This document shows positions 22,601-35,800 of a DNA stretch of 64,000 bases, in pieces; the stretch's first letter is position 1, and every line of letters starts with the position of its first letter. Both the position numbers and the translations under genes were made by a program. The notes beneath the pieces were generated by a model. The model searched no databases. It saw nothing but the letters and a program-made list of their open reading frames with translations, and had not been told where the DNA came from. Source of the stretch: Gnetum montanum (taxonomy: Eukaryota > Streptophyta > Gnetopsida > Gnetales > Gnetaceae); the NCBI GenBank assembly GCA_015680685.1, contig MNCI01002041.1, forward strand, positions 778,368 to 842,367, read 5' to 3'.

Positions 22601-22720
22601 ATCAACAAGTCATTTCTAGAGAACAAAATTAGAGATGATTGGCATATGAGACGTTAATAGGATGTATTATAGAATGTTTTAGTACTTGAGAGAGGATGTT
22701 GCAAAGTTCACCACAGCCTT
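19606..22720. other. AT-rich degraded repetitive sequence
   Basis: Between 19606 and 19930 a degenerate unit of about 110-130 bp (ATTAGGCAAGAAAATTC, then CCAAAATATTTACATT) recurs two to three times; the same unit flanks the LINE-like insert at 18140-18186. Beyond that I see no gene. The part from about 21200 may be the decayed upstream portion of the Helitron-type element, but no Rep motif is recognisable. Confidence 0.4.
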
Positions 22721-22797
22721 TATAGCTAGTAATAAATTGTCTTGATCCATGATTGTCATGGACCAGGACAATGGTGCTTATAATTTTGATAAGCTAG

Positions 22798-23580
22798 ATG
22801 CTAAGCAGGATAAATGCTACAACAAAAGTATATGTCACATGCTATTTTCACAATTATACAGATAAAGTTGTTGTCCCATTACAAATGGTTATCCAGGGAA
22901 CAACTAGTACGGAAAAGTCTTTTCTCATAGGTGCAATTCGTAATGCTTTCATAAAGTATTGTCATGAAAAACATAGTGCTTTACTTGTCATGGCACAAAT
23001 AGGAGTTGCTACATATAACATTAATGTAGCCACCATTTATTCTAGTTTGAGCCTTGGAATAGATGCATACAAAGAACTTTCTACCTCTACTAAAATAAGT
23101 ATACAACATAGACTTTCCCAAGTGAGATATATAATCATTGATGAAATGAGTTTTGTGGGGGGAAGACTATTACAAAGCATTGATAAAAGATTAACAAATA
23201 TTTCCAAAGCATCATAATGAATTTTTTGGAGAAAAATTAGTTATACTCATAGGAAACCTGGGTCAACTTTCTCTTGTGCTTGATGTTGTACCTTGTGCAT
23301 CTAAAAATCTAGATATTGTAGGAGTTTGGCAATCCTTTAATACATTTTTTGTGTTAGATGTAGTTTATCATTAATCTAGAAATGATCCTAAACAACAAAG
23401 ATTCAGGAGAGTATTAATGCGTGTAAGAGAGGAAAAAAGCCTTGATGAAGACTGTCAATTCTTGGGTGCTTGAATGAATCTTCCATCGACTTCCAATGGA
23501 TTAGATGGTTTTGAATACTCAATGCATTTGCATGATACAAAGAAGAAAGTCCAATCACACAACAAGAAGATGTTGTAGAA
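22798..23580 (+). pseudogene. PIF1-like helicase fragment, Helitron type
   Basis: The translation shows PLQMVIQGTTSTEKSFLIG (a decayed Walker A, normally GTAGTGKS), ALLVMAQIGVATYNIN, IIIDEMSFVGGRLLQSID (Walker B, DEMS) and, after a one-base shift near 23200, EKLVILIGNLGQLSLVLDV (motif III, normally GDLGQLPPV) and QQRFRRVLMRVREEKSLDED. This is the order and spacing of Helitron-encoded PIF1 helicases, which unwind DNA during rolling-circle transposition. Lys of Walker A is kept, but the neighbouring Gly residues are lost, and stops and a frameshift are present. Element ends (5' TC, 3' CTRR hairpin) were not found. A cellular PIF1 relic is the less likely alternative. Confidence 0.8.
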
Positions 23581-26500
23581 AATGTAGAGACTCATTGTTA
23601 TGTGTATAGTAGATAGAGATCCCCATGGATTCAAAATCTCATATGATGACAATGATGATATTGAGTGATATTTGCTTATATGTGAATGTGCAAGGGTTAC
23701 GCTCATAGTTAACCTTTGGCTAGAAGTAGGATTACTGAATGTTGCACTTGGCATAGTTCACAATAATATGTATCATCTTCAGAAATAGCCACTCGCATTA
23801 CCATCTTACATTGTAGTCGATTTTGACTCTTGCATTAAATGTTCGTTTGCTAATGATAACCCTCATCATGTGCTAATTGTACCTGTGGTTTGAGGAGCAT
23901 CATGCAATTACCATTATAGTTGGCATGGGTCATGACTATCTATAAATCTCATTGAATGATAGTAGATAAGGCCACTATTGATATAGGATCAAGAGAAGTT
24001 ATGGGTCTAATCTTTGTGGCATTATCTAAAGTCAAGAACATTGACTCTTTGAATATTCATCCTTTATTCTCTTTGTAGAGATACAAAAAGATTTTAAATT
24101 CTAAACATCTTCATAGTAGAATTGCAAAGGAAAATCATTTTTCTCATTCAGAAGATTAGGAATCTTGAGTTCAAGCTTATCCCTATATCCTTCCTCTTCC
24201 CAATTCCTATTCTACACCTCTATAATGTTTGTTGCAGTAATTGTGTAATTTATTCCTACATCAGCATATATGAAATATAGATAATTGTATTTCTACAAGT
24301 ACATCTATACAGTTTATATTACTTGGTTTACCAATTTGGATATTATTGAAATATTTCAAATAATATTTTCATAACTTAACTTTTAAACAATGCCTTTGAT
24401 GATAATAATGGATAACTATATGAAAAATAATTCAATTCTTCTTCTAGGCTATGAAATGGCTCCACTAGCTTAGATATATATATATTTCTATGAATTGGTT
24501 GAGAGGATCTTATAAATTAACATTATCTCTTAGAAGCTCGACTACTGAACGAGGTAACAAGATTGATGAAAATGAAATCATTCATCCATCCTATCTTCCT
24601 CTACACATTTCCCAATTTTGTTACATCCTCTTGGTTCAGTTTGTTCTTTTAATGTTTATTCGAGATGTTTTTAAGCTATTATTTCTGTAAGAGATTAATG
24701 TTTAAAAAATAATTGAACAAACATCGAAGATTTTCAATAAACCTACAACAATTGTGTATCTATCTCTTTATTAGTTCAACCATGGATTGACTTACCAAAG
24801 GTTATAGTGTACAAAATAATGATGACAAGATAAACATGAATTAGAAGGATAACTCTTCCATAAGAGGAGATGCAATCTCATAAAAAGTCTTTATTTTTTA
24901 GCACAATGCACTTTTCTTGTATTTATTTGGTTTCTATTATGCTTTTGACTCTTGCTGGTGGATCTTTCCATGGTTATTGCTACTTAAGAAATAGATTATA
25001 AAGATATTAATTAGGTTGTGAAACAAGATTATATGAGTGACAATTAAGCCCTTTAGCATTGCGATATTTAAATCAAATATAACACCTAGGTCTTAGCCAT
25101 GAGTATGAAAAGAGTTTAATGTTGGGTTCATCGGATTTAGTGTACCTTCATTAAGATTTTAAAACCTAGGTTTAAGCCTCAATGCATCCAATTGAAAAGA
25201 GGTTAAACTTTCACTCATCTAAGCAAGAATAAGCATTGAACCTCCAATGATGACATATTAAATTTTAGAGGACATGTTTGTTTCTTATGAGGTGATTATG
25301 GATTTTGAAATCATAATTTGTGCAATAATATTATTGGTGAGTGTGTTTATAATTAAATTTAATAAGCATTCAATTGATGCCTACTAGAAATTTGAAATTC
25401 TAAAACGATGACCTAAGCCAAGCCATTATTACTTATTAAGCTTCATCATCATAAATTTTAATAAGGAATATTGGTAATCAATATTTCTCCTCATGATGAG
25501 ATTCAATGTTGTGTTATATATTATAATAGATGAAAGTAAAACCCTGAGATGAGTTTGTGTAATGTGAACGTTAGTTTTGCTGAATTGGTTTGTTTGTTAA
25601 CATTAAAGTAACTAGAGCTCTTTTTTTGCTTTGGATTCTAACTTCTATCATTATTGTAAATGCTTCTATTGGGGCTTTGCCTTGTTGTGCATTTTGAACT
25701 CCTAAGATGGCTCTTAAAACAGTTCAGTAGGATGGATCTTGAGTATTAGGTGAAACATGATTGTGGGATTCTCTTGTTAGGTGAGTGTTGTTGAGTTTCT
25801 CATCCATTCATCTTTTAATAAATATAGAACTTTGTGTAGGTATTACTACCTCTATTTTCTATTATTAATTTTTTTGTTGCATAAACTAGCATGAGCCCTT
25901 ACTTTTGTACTTTTTTCCTAATAGTGTATATCAACAATGTTAAGGCAAGAGAAGTGTGGTCGTGGATACCAAGCTATGTAGCACAATGTGTAAAGATTTT
26001 GTAGATGTATCTAACGATACCATCAACCGATCATCAAAGACAACAACCACGACCACAATATTATCCAACATGCCCAGTCGTTATGAAGGCAAGTTGTAAA
26101 TACCTTTTGTAAATATTCTCATGGTGGTTTGTGCTTTCATGGATTCTACCCTTGGGTCACATTAATTGTAATATTGTAGGGGTGGAAGTTCTTAGAGAGT
26201 GGTCCATGTGAAAGGTTCTCGAATCAAAGTGTTTCAAAGATTTTGCAGAAATGCTACAAAGTAGCTATTTCAACTTGTATATATGGAGGGTCTTGCTCTG
26301 ATGGTTGCACATTTTTATGCAAACTTGGTTATTCTAATGATTGAGCTTGAAGAACATTTGATGATGACCATCCCTAATGGTGTGTTGAAGCTTTTAGCCA
26401 ATGATATTGTAGATGTCATCGAAATGCGCAACAAAAAGTCTACCCTTGCGCTTTGATCTATTATTAACTTTGAAAGGGGATGAGATCTCTAGACAAGACA

Positions 26501-29500
26501 ATGAATTCATAGATCAATTTTCCATGGAAATTCCTTGTGTCACAAACAATCTAACATAACATGTTTTAGGTGAAGAATGCAAAGATAAAACTTACAAATG
26601 CCACAAATGTGCTGATCAAGGATTTGAACTTGTCGGGGCATTCACTTACCTGCAACATACCTCAAACAATTTTTAATGAGCTGAAATGTCATTCCACAAT
26701 GATCCAAAAGAATGTAGCAAACAATAGGGTGCTATCCTATAATATATTTAGTCCTCATATGCAAACTGATTTGTAAGGCTAGTCTATTAGTAGGTTAACC
26801 TAATGGTAAAGAAATTAGATACAAGTATGACTAGCTATTTAAAGATGTTCTACCAATACTGAATCATAGTTGTATATCCTACATGTTGCTCAAATTAACA
26901 ATGATGTTGGCACATCATTTCAAACCATGAAGGCATCATGTAGTCTAACAGAGACTATAAGTGGACTCTAATGCATAATTGATCACCAACAAAAAGGGAT
27001 TAGGCAATGGATAAAGAGAAATTATTATGCCAAAGAAACAAACTGGAGAAAATGCTTATGATGCAAAAGGAGTCAATGGCATGTAAGCATCAATGTATGC
27101 AACATATAATAAAAATGTCTCTATTAACATCCTCAAAGCAAATGTTGTAGATGATTCTAAAGGTCGTAGAAGTTAACACCACAAATTCTAGTTCTATAAA
27201 GCTCATCCAAGATTACCTTAAGACATCAGAATAATCCACTAGAGGTGGGAACGTTTCACATTGCATTGTAAGGAAGTTCTAGACATAAAGCTCAGTCTCG
27301 ACCAACTTTATTACCTTAATTAGCAAGGCTTGTTCTTTTTTTCCTAATTTTTATTCCTTTTATGTCTTCCCAACAATGGTAAATAGAACAATATCCACTA
27401 TCACTAGAAAGCCACCCTCACAAAAGAGAGAAACTAAATCACTCTTTGAAAGGGACATAAAATAGAGCAAGAGAGGATAAAGAAAAGCTTCACTCTATTC
27501 ATCTTGGCATTGCTCTATGTTCCATTGTGTTACAAGTGAGGCCCATGGCCTTAATTCATAGCCTAAGAAGGAAGAACTTTGCTAGTTTTGGCATGCTCCC
27601 CATGATTTCTCTATTAATCCCTTCTTTGTCTTTTAAGATATTTCCTCCTACCATGCCTTTTCTTTGCTTTTCTTATCTACTCTAGCTACATTTCTTTAAC
27701 TTTCTAGCCTTCTTTGGTATATAACTTCAAAACATAAAAGCACAAACATCTAAATGATAATGAAAGGGTGGAATGACAAGACAAAGTTTGAGCATTGCCC
27801 AAAATTATGACATTATCAACCACTATACATATGCCTTCCAAGGAAAAAGGGTCCTTGGAGAATGGATGAATGAGATGAGGAAGTGATATGCCTACCACAC
27901 TTAATCACCTTTTACTAGTTATCTACTTTTTTTCATTTATTTCTTATGTTTGAAATTATAGAATCCCTTATATATATTTTTGTCACTAACATTTTATATC
28001 CTTAGGTCCAAAAATTAAAGTGTTTATTTACCAACAAAACACTTACAATATCCTTTTAATGCAATTTATTATATCATAAAAAGATGCTGACAATTACAAT
28101 ATCGTTGTTACTCATACTAAATTTCTATTAAAGAAATGTCTAATTCAACTTAAGTACAAGTGACTTTTTAGGAATAAATATACAATCTAACCATGACTTT
28201 TAAAGCTAATTATTTGGCTTACTCAACATATTCCATTCCTCCTTATGAATGTGGATTTGAACATTGAAAACTAATGACTTTTAAAGCTAGTTATTTGGCT
28301 TACATAACACATGCCATTCCTCCCTATGAATGTGGATTTGAACATTGAAAATGGATTTGAACATTGAAAACTAATTGTTATAAATTTGAACATTGAAAAC
28401 TAATTGTTATAAATCACAATGAGTGCGAAGGTGTGATTAAGTTTCCCAATAAATACAAGGATCAATATAGATATCACAGCAGCAGGAATTTGAATCATCG
28501 ATCAAGATTCATCTACTTTTAAAATTTCTTTCCACCCGCTTGTAACATTGAAGTCACATACCGTATGGAAGATGAATGTCAAGTAAAAAGCAAAATATTG
28601 TGAGAAATTGGGATATGTTTCTGAACTCCCTTGAAATCAAACTTTGATATTTGAAACAACACACAAGAACCCCAACCAAAAGACCAAACGTTTATAGCCT
28701 GTGCGCTAGGAACCTAAGTCGCATTCCCTCTTCATTGAATCTAAAACTAATTCCATATAATAAACAAATATAATTAATTTCAATAACATTTCAATTTTCC
28801 CAGAATTCAAGCTACGCCTCATCAGCGTGACCTCTTAAATTTATAATTATTCATTGTAATCAACAGCAAATTGATTCCAATACACATCCAGAAATGATGT
28901 TCTAAGGGTCCATGAGAGCTAACTCAACGCATACAAGAAATCAAAATACTGCGCAACTGAATGGACTCCAACCCAAATTTCCATCTTCAATAAAATTTTC
29001 TTTTCATTGCCTTAAACAGGAAAATGTTGACATGAAAGGATTTAAAAAGCATTCAAAAATGATATCAGCAAGATTGGGCTGTAAGCATTATCTTATGATT
29101 TAAAAAGAAAAAATTTACACCATCCATTCAAGCTTGCTTTTTAAATGTTAGCATTTCTTTGGATTCCTTGCTTCTTGAGAAACCTTCGTTATTAATCATC
29201 TCCACCTAGTTTCTGAAGATGTGAACCAAATCTCCTCTTTTTTTTTTTCTTTTTCACAACTTGGAAAAATTTCTATCCAATACATTTATATGGAATGGAA
29301 TTGATTGTCTTTTAAGTTCTTTTTCCTCAATTGTGATTTAGAAAATCAAAGCCATATATACATCTTAAAATCTCAACAGTAAATATCCACTGCCGTAAAA
29401 ACTTCTCAAAAGAAAAAAGAAAAAAAGAAAAAATGTCTTCCAGGCCACAAGCACCAAGAAAAATTGATAAGCTAGATAGATAGCTGTATGACCAGTGATC

Positions 29501-29854
29501 ATGTGATAAGTTTACAATATATTAATTTCTGACCCTTTAACCACGCAGTCCCTCATGGCAAAGAACTTTTCATCCGGAACGTTTATCCCAAGTATATGGA
29601 ATGAGATGTCAGAATCAACTTTAGAAGAACATAAGATGAAACTCCGAAAAGCAGTGTTGTAAATTTGGGTGGAAATGAATAGAATTACATATATGCATTG
29701 ATCGTACATGACACAACCTAGACTGCTGAAAAGCATTCCTAAATTTCCTGACTTCAAAATTGAATAACTCAACAAATGAGAATGATTTCGAACCATAATG
29801 TTTTTTATCCCTGGTACATGTCATCAAAGACCGGAAATTCCTTAGAATTATACA
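23581..29854. other. Long AT-rich intergenic region
   Basis: I see no gene I can support in this 6.3-kb stretch. Scattered open frames of 60-100 codons lack recognisable motifs. A tandem repeat lies at 28196-28410. The last few hundred bases probably contain the 3' UTR of the - strand BCCIP-like gene. Confidence 0.4.
28196..28410. repeat. Nested short tandem repeats
   Basis: An 83-bp unit (TGACTTTTAAAGCTAATTAT ... GAACATTGAAAACTAA) occurs twice. Next comes an 18-bp repeat (GGATTTGAACATTGAAAA), then two copies of a 27-bp unit with GAACATTGAAAACTAATTG. This is a stepwise expansion at the end of the larger unit. Confidence 0.8.
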
Positions 29855-32800
29855 CTACTCTTCTTGCAAAGCTTTCAGCTGCACTCGAAAGGACTCGATT
29901 TTTTCTGCTCCGATTGCCATTACCAAACGCATAGGCTTTAATCCATCCATCTACATAAGGCACAACTTATCATCAGATAATTGGTTTCAATTTTTATTTT
30001 TTTATAATTAGAACCAGTGTCATTTCTTCACTTTAATGAAACACTAATGCACATCAGAAGAAGCATGTGTCTGTTAATCATTTCATGAAGCCTTAAACAG
30101 CAAATGCTATCATGTTATCAATAGTACAAGAAATGAAAAGATATTTTACATTTTAAACAAAATTAAAGAAATGAATATTATTATTTGAAATTCCTTTTAT
30201 AGAAGCATTCCAAATAAAATGAATGAAATTGCAAATAAACAAAGATCTAGCTCTTTATAAATGTGAATGGCAAAAAGGAACTCATATAACAGACCCTATT
30301 TTATTAGGATAAGGCTAGGATGATAATGATGATGATGATTCCAAATAAAATGAATGATAGTTGCAGACAAGCCCTGTATATTTTTATAACCTCCTTCAGC
30401 CCTGAGCCAAGAAACGGTTCAAAATTCTTGCATTCTACAATCCCTCTGCCAAATCGATTCCCCAAGTCTGTTGCTTGCAATAATAATAAATTCTTCTTTG
30501 TTTTTTATTTTATTTTAAGATCAGCATGCAATTTCATACTCAACGTTATCAGTATTTGTGAGAAATTTTTTTAAAACATCATTTGAAGCTTCTCGCTCTT
30601 CGTTATCTAATTCACCAATTATTTGCCAACTAATCATTATTATTTCCTAAGGGTTCCACCTGCATATCAAATATAGCTACTTGAAACACTATATGCTCCT
30701 AGAAGTGACCGGTGAAAATATGTCTATTAGCAAATATAGTCACAGGAACATAATTGCCATAAGAATTTAATAATCTCGAACATCTTCTCATCGGTTTGCT
30801 TCAAAGTAAAGACTATAACCAAACAAATATTGCATGTAATGCTTACAGCTTGCTTCTTACAAGCCATAAGTTTCATCCCAGTGGGTTATATTAAGGTATA
30901 AGGAAATTGCACAAAAAGAAATGGTTTAAACTTCCAATAACTGCTTAAACAACAGAAGCAAGGTTCAAAATAACTACTTAAACAACAGATTTAATACCTC
31001 ATGTGCTGCAAGATGTTCCCCTTCAACTGGAAAGGTATATGACCAAGAACATAACTACAGTTGGACAATGGTAAAGATAAAGTGAGAAACATAATTAAGC
31101 TTATAATCAACTTGCATAGATAAGTAGGTACTTTATTTCTTGTGCCAAAATATACCTGCTGGAAGATTTCATCTTCTGGCTTTATATATATATATTGCTC
31201 TTCTTCAGCTTTCCTACCAGCATTTTGTGCACCGACCACCTTCTACATAATATATATATAATTTCAATAAATTTATCACAAATATATAACACTACTCATC
31301 ACTAGGTACCAGGATTACATTCACTATCCATATCTTGAAGCATATTCATTTTCAACCTTTCAAACCATATATTTAGAAGAATCGAGTAAAATTATGCAAC
31401 AAGAACAAAGTATAATTACCTTCTTCTTCTTTTTCTTTGTTGAGCTGCCCCCTTGTGGTATACTTTGATATATTCTAGTAAGAATCAAATATTGTTTTAA
31501 TTGAAAGGATTCTCGCAATTCTTGAGTTGCCTGCTTACATCAAAAGTTGCAAAAAAAAAAAAAAACAATTGAATCAATTTATCTAATGAAAACGATGCAC
31601 AAATAAATATGAAAAAGAAAAATCTGACACTTTTTTAAACAAGTTTCGTTTTAAAAGAAATTTACTAATAACAAAATTTTGGAGACAACTAGAAGTTACT
31701 TTGGGATCCTAGAGACCAACCAAAGATCATCATCAAGAGTTCACTGACTAATTTAAACAGCCCAACTTTGAGCTTCATCTAACATAAAAATATGTAGACT
31801 GGTAGACTGACTTTCAAATGTGCAGTCCAGGCTAACCAAGAATTATGCCAAGTTATCTAGAACCAATAAAAAGGTTCTTGCAGTTAAAATTAATTTGACT
31901 TATCAGAACTAGGCATTAAGACCAGAGTGTTGGCAATCTTCTCTCGTTAGAATATTGGAAACCAATGCTACATGTTTGGACCTGAATGTTGAAACGTAAT
32001 TTGCAATTCTCACGTTATTTACCAAAAATATATTCAATAAAAATAATGATAAAGATATATGTATTTAATACATATTGGACGAATAACCTAAGAACTAGTA
32101 TAGTTGGTATTACATTGTATCTCCTTATTTGGAATCATGCCTTCTATAAAATTCAACTCCGTCATGCAAAACTATTATTATCATTAGTTTTTACAAGTGT
32201 AAAACTAATGTTCTAATAACTTGTGTCATTACTAGTAATAACTTATTTCTATAGGGCACATCAACCATAATAGATTCTCTGATTGGAAACAAAAGTCAAC
32301 ACGATGAATTAGCACAATGGAAAATAAAACAAACCACACATCCAAAGCCATAATGGAAGGCAAGAAATTGAACGCAAGTCCCAAGCCCTTACAAAATGGG
32401 GCAAGCAATCAATTCTAATACCCTTCATCTCAATTTATACAGGTGGTTGCTTTCAAGCTAACCTAAGGTTTATTGAACCTAAACATATTCGCCAATCACC
32501 TAGAGTCTTCTAGAAAAGTCATGGCTAATATTTGTTAACATTGTTATCTATTCAAATAATCACACCCTCAACGCTAACATGAGGAACAAACTTGAGAATA
32601 CACTTCCTTAACTCAAATTCCATCCCAAAATGAGCACTATTCAATTTCATACCACATTTCATATATACATAACAGCAATACATTTGGGCAACGAATTTGC
32701 AAGGGCAATCCATCTTGCAAAAATGCAATGAACCCATACAAACAATTGTCTCTGTGAAACCACAATGTACCTATAAGAACAACTCATTCTGTAAGACCAG

Positions 32801-35800
32801 CAACAAACCTACAAGAACAATCTGTTTTGCAAAAGTAGCAAATTATTTGCAAGATTAACCCATCTTATAAACACAGCAACAAACCTGCAAGAACAATCTG
32901 TTTTGCAAAAGCAGCAAATTATTTGCAAGATTAACCCATCTTATAAACAGCAACAAACCTGCAAGAATAACTCATCTTGGAAACATAGCAATGAACTTTG
33001 CAAGAAAATATATCCTACAAAACAGCAACAAATCTATCAGAGAAACTAGTCTTGCAAAAACAGTAATGAGTCCTGCAAGAACAATTTGTCTTGAAAAATA
33101 ACAACAAACCTAACAAAACCATGGACCTGAATGATCCTACACAGATCAATCTGATATGCAATCAAGAGTAACAACCCTTAACATGGCTTCTAGCCACACT
33201 TGGCTACAAAGCCATCACAACCAACTAAAGCCACGAGTATTGTTTACTGCCCTCAACATCAAAGTACATTATTCTCCTATACTGTCTATGCTATTGTCAC
33301 TGTTGTCAACTAGTACAACTATGGCCACACTACATATGTTCGCATCACCACTAACTTCACCATCATGTTTCACTCCTCTATCTTCTGTTGTGCCATTGTT
33401 GTCAATGACCAAGTTGTGGCAAATCCTACTACAACAACAACCCTATTAGCTGCTAGCCACAACATAGTTTCACATTTGATACTACCAAAACCATCGAAAT
33501 TGTGTTGCCAATATTGTTGAATTGTATTGCTTTCTAAAACCCTTCCTCACCAAACCCAAAGACCATGCATCTTGTTAATATTGCTACCATGTCTAACATG
33601 CTCATCACAATCATTATCTCACCTCATCACTATACACAAGCTTCCTATTTATAGATGTGAAGCTTTCATCTATAACAAACTCCCACAAACCATCAACAAA
33701 GTTGTCTTTCATATGTGAGCACCCTATACCAACTCAAATCTGATGAATTAGTTGCCAAATCTACAACTAGTATTACTTCTACTTGGCAATGATATCCATA
33801 CCCTCATCAATGATGTTGAGTCACATAAGCTCTAATACCACTACGAAGTTGCATCTAACTTGAATTTGATTCTACAGGCTCTAATACCACTATTAGAGCC
33901 TGTCAACAATCACAAATTCTATGATTGGAAACAAAATTTAGCACAATGGATTAGCCCAATGGAAGAAAAACCAACCACATGTCCGAAGCCATAATAAAAA
34001 GTGAGAAACTGAAAGTAGGTCCTAAGCCCCTACCAAACCAAGACAAATGCTTAAATGCTCCAACAATCAATTTCATTACCCTTCATCTTAATTATACATG
34101 TGGTTGTTTTCAAGCTAACTTAAACTTCATGGAACCTAGACATATTCTCCAATCACCTAGACACTTCTAGAAAAGTCTAGTGGCTAATATTGTTGGCATT
34201 GCTATCTATTCCAACAATTTCAGCTTGCTCAACAACTTGCCATATGATCAGAACAAAAAGGATTACTGAAACTGCCATTGTAACCAAGCATGAGAGTTCC
34301 ATCACAAGCTGCATTCCAGTTTGTAAATTGTATGTGGGAAAAGGCTGGCAATCTCCAGCTACTTCAAACTATAAGCCAATCACATGATGTCCAATGCATT
34401 TGATAGGTAGTGCCTTAATGCAGCACATAATCATCTCTTGGCCTTAATTCAATTCATCATCCGTAGAGATTTGCTGACAACTATGATCCAGTAAGGCAAC
34501 CATAAACAACATAGCAAATAAAGAAAGAAGCTAATGAAATGAAAAATGATAAAAACACAAATGCTGAATTACATACAACAAAGTTAACTCTATTAGGACC
34601 ATATGTCCTATCTAACCTAGGCTAGAGTCACCATGTCATGCAAGTATTATAGTTTATAGTTGTTTTATAATATTATTTCCTTTTAGGAAAGATACAACCA
34701 TTAAAATTGTAGAAAAATATGTTTATTTTAGGTCCTACAGCAGCCGCCGAAGCATGTTTAATAGTGGCCAAATTTAGAATACTTGGCATATGCTAATTAT
34801 ACTTGCTGGTTCCATCTAAAAATTACAATCAACATTGTGATTCATATCTCAAAAGATGGACATAAAAATATGTTGACAATCTCTTAATCTTTTTCTCTAC
34901 TTTGCTCCATCAGCTCTTTTAGCACATATTACTGGCCCTTCCACTCAAGGATTTCATCAAATTCTAAAGTAAAGAAGCTGTAAACTTATATATGAATATG
35001 TAACTCAGTAGCAAAGAACTTGATGTGTTCAATGAAAATGGAAAATCAGGGTATTTGATCAGAGAAAAGCAATATATTTGTTGTAAAATTAGTTTCTCAA
35101 TGATCCCATTAAATTCTAAATGGAAGAATCTGTAGGCTCATATATGAATATGTAAACTCAGTAGCAAGTGACTTGATGTGTTCCATGAAAATGGAAAGTC
35201 AGGGTATTTAGACAGAGAAAAGCAAGATATTTGTTGTAAAAATTGTTCCTCAATGATCCTCTCAAATTCTAAAGTACAAAGGGCCAAAAATTCATATAAG
35301 AATATGTAACTCCGTAGCAGGAAACTTGGCATAAAAGGATCATCACCCAGAGCCACAATGCTCATCCTGCTAAGCAAGGTCCCAAGAGGGTCAATGGATA
35401 ATCGAAAGCCTAGCCTAACCTCTTTGAGTGACTGCACCCAGGCTTAAACCTAGGTCTTCAACTTGAGAAATGACTCCAAATGATGGTTCCTAGCAAGAAA
35501 CTTGACATGTTCTATGAAAATGGAAAGTCAGGGTATTCAGTCAGAGAAAGCAAAATATTTATTGTAAAACTTGTTCTTTTTGAGACAAACCAATTCCATA
35601 GAGAAAAAGACAGCTACATGCATTGAATACTGAGGGTAAGAAAGCTGCACATTTGCATCTCCTATAATGATATTTAGTTAAGTTTCCAACGCCACATATC
35701 TTTGATCTTGACCACATGTTATTATATCCTTGTCCTTCTGCATGTTTTCTTTTTTCAGCATTACTCTTTTAACCTGTTGCATTAAATAGAACTTAAAGAA

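Larger units (their letters stand above)
32258..34216 (-). mobile_element. TRIM/LARD-like copia-type element in intron 3 of the BCCIP-like gene
   Basis: Two direct repeats of about 300 bp (about 32258-32559 and 33901-34216) act as LTRs. On the - strand the better one begins TGTTGGAATAGATAGC and ends ATTGTTGACA, a copia-style TGTTGGA start. A tRNA-Met-type primer site (TGGTATTAGAGC on the - strand, 33889-33878) lies 11 bp inside it. The 1.3-kb interior has no recognisable coding sequence and contains a minisatellite. The element is in the same orientation as the host gene. The left LTR is decayed and its exact ends are uncertain. Confidence 0.7.

Noticed and set aside
26570-26776. 68-codon open frame in the long AT-rich region
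   Set aside because: No motif, no flanking exons with consistent splice sites and no repeat counterpart. Length is compatible with chance.
30991-31239. Single-exon reading of the BCCIP-like gene through 31055-31155
   Set aside because: The frame is open through the intron by chance and gives CSYVLGHIPFQLKG. Removing the 101-bp GT-AG intron gives LCSWSYTFPVEGEHLAAHE, which fits the family.
32689-33115. Regularly spaced short repeats resembling a CRISPR array
   Set aside because: The units vary, the spacers are themselves repeated, there are no cas genes, and the window is plant nuclear DNA with introns. It is a minisatellite.
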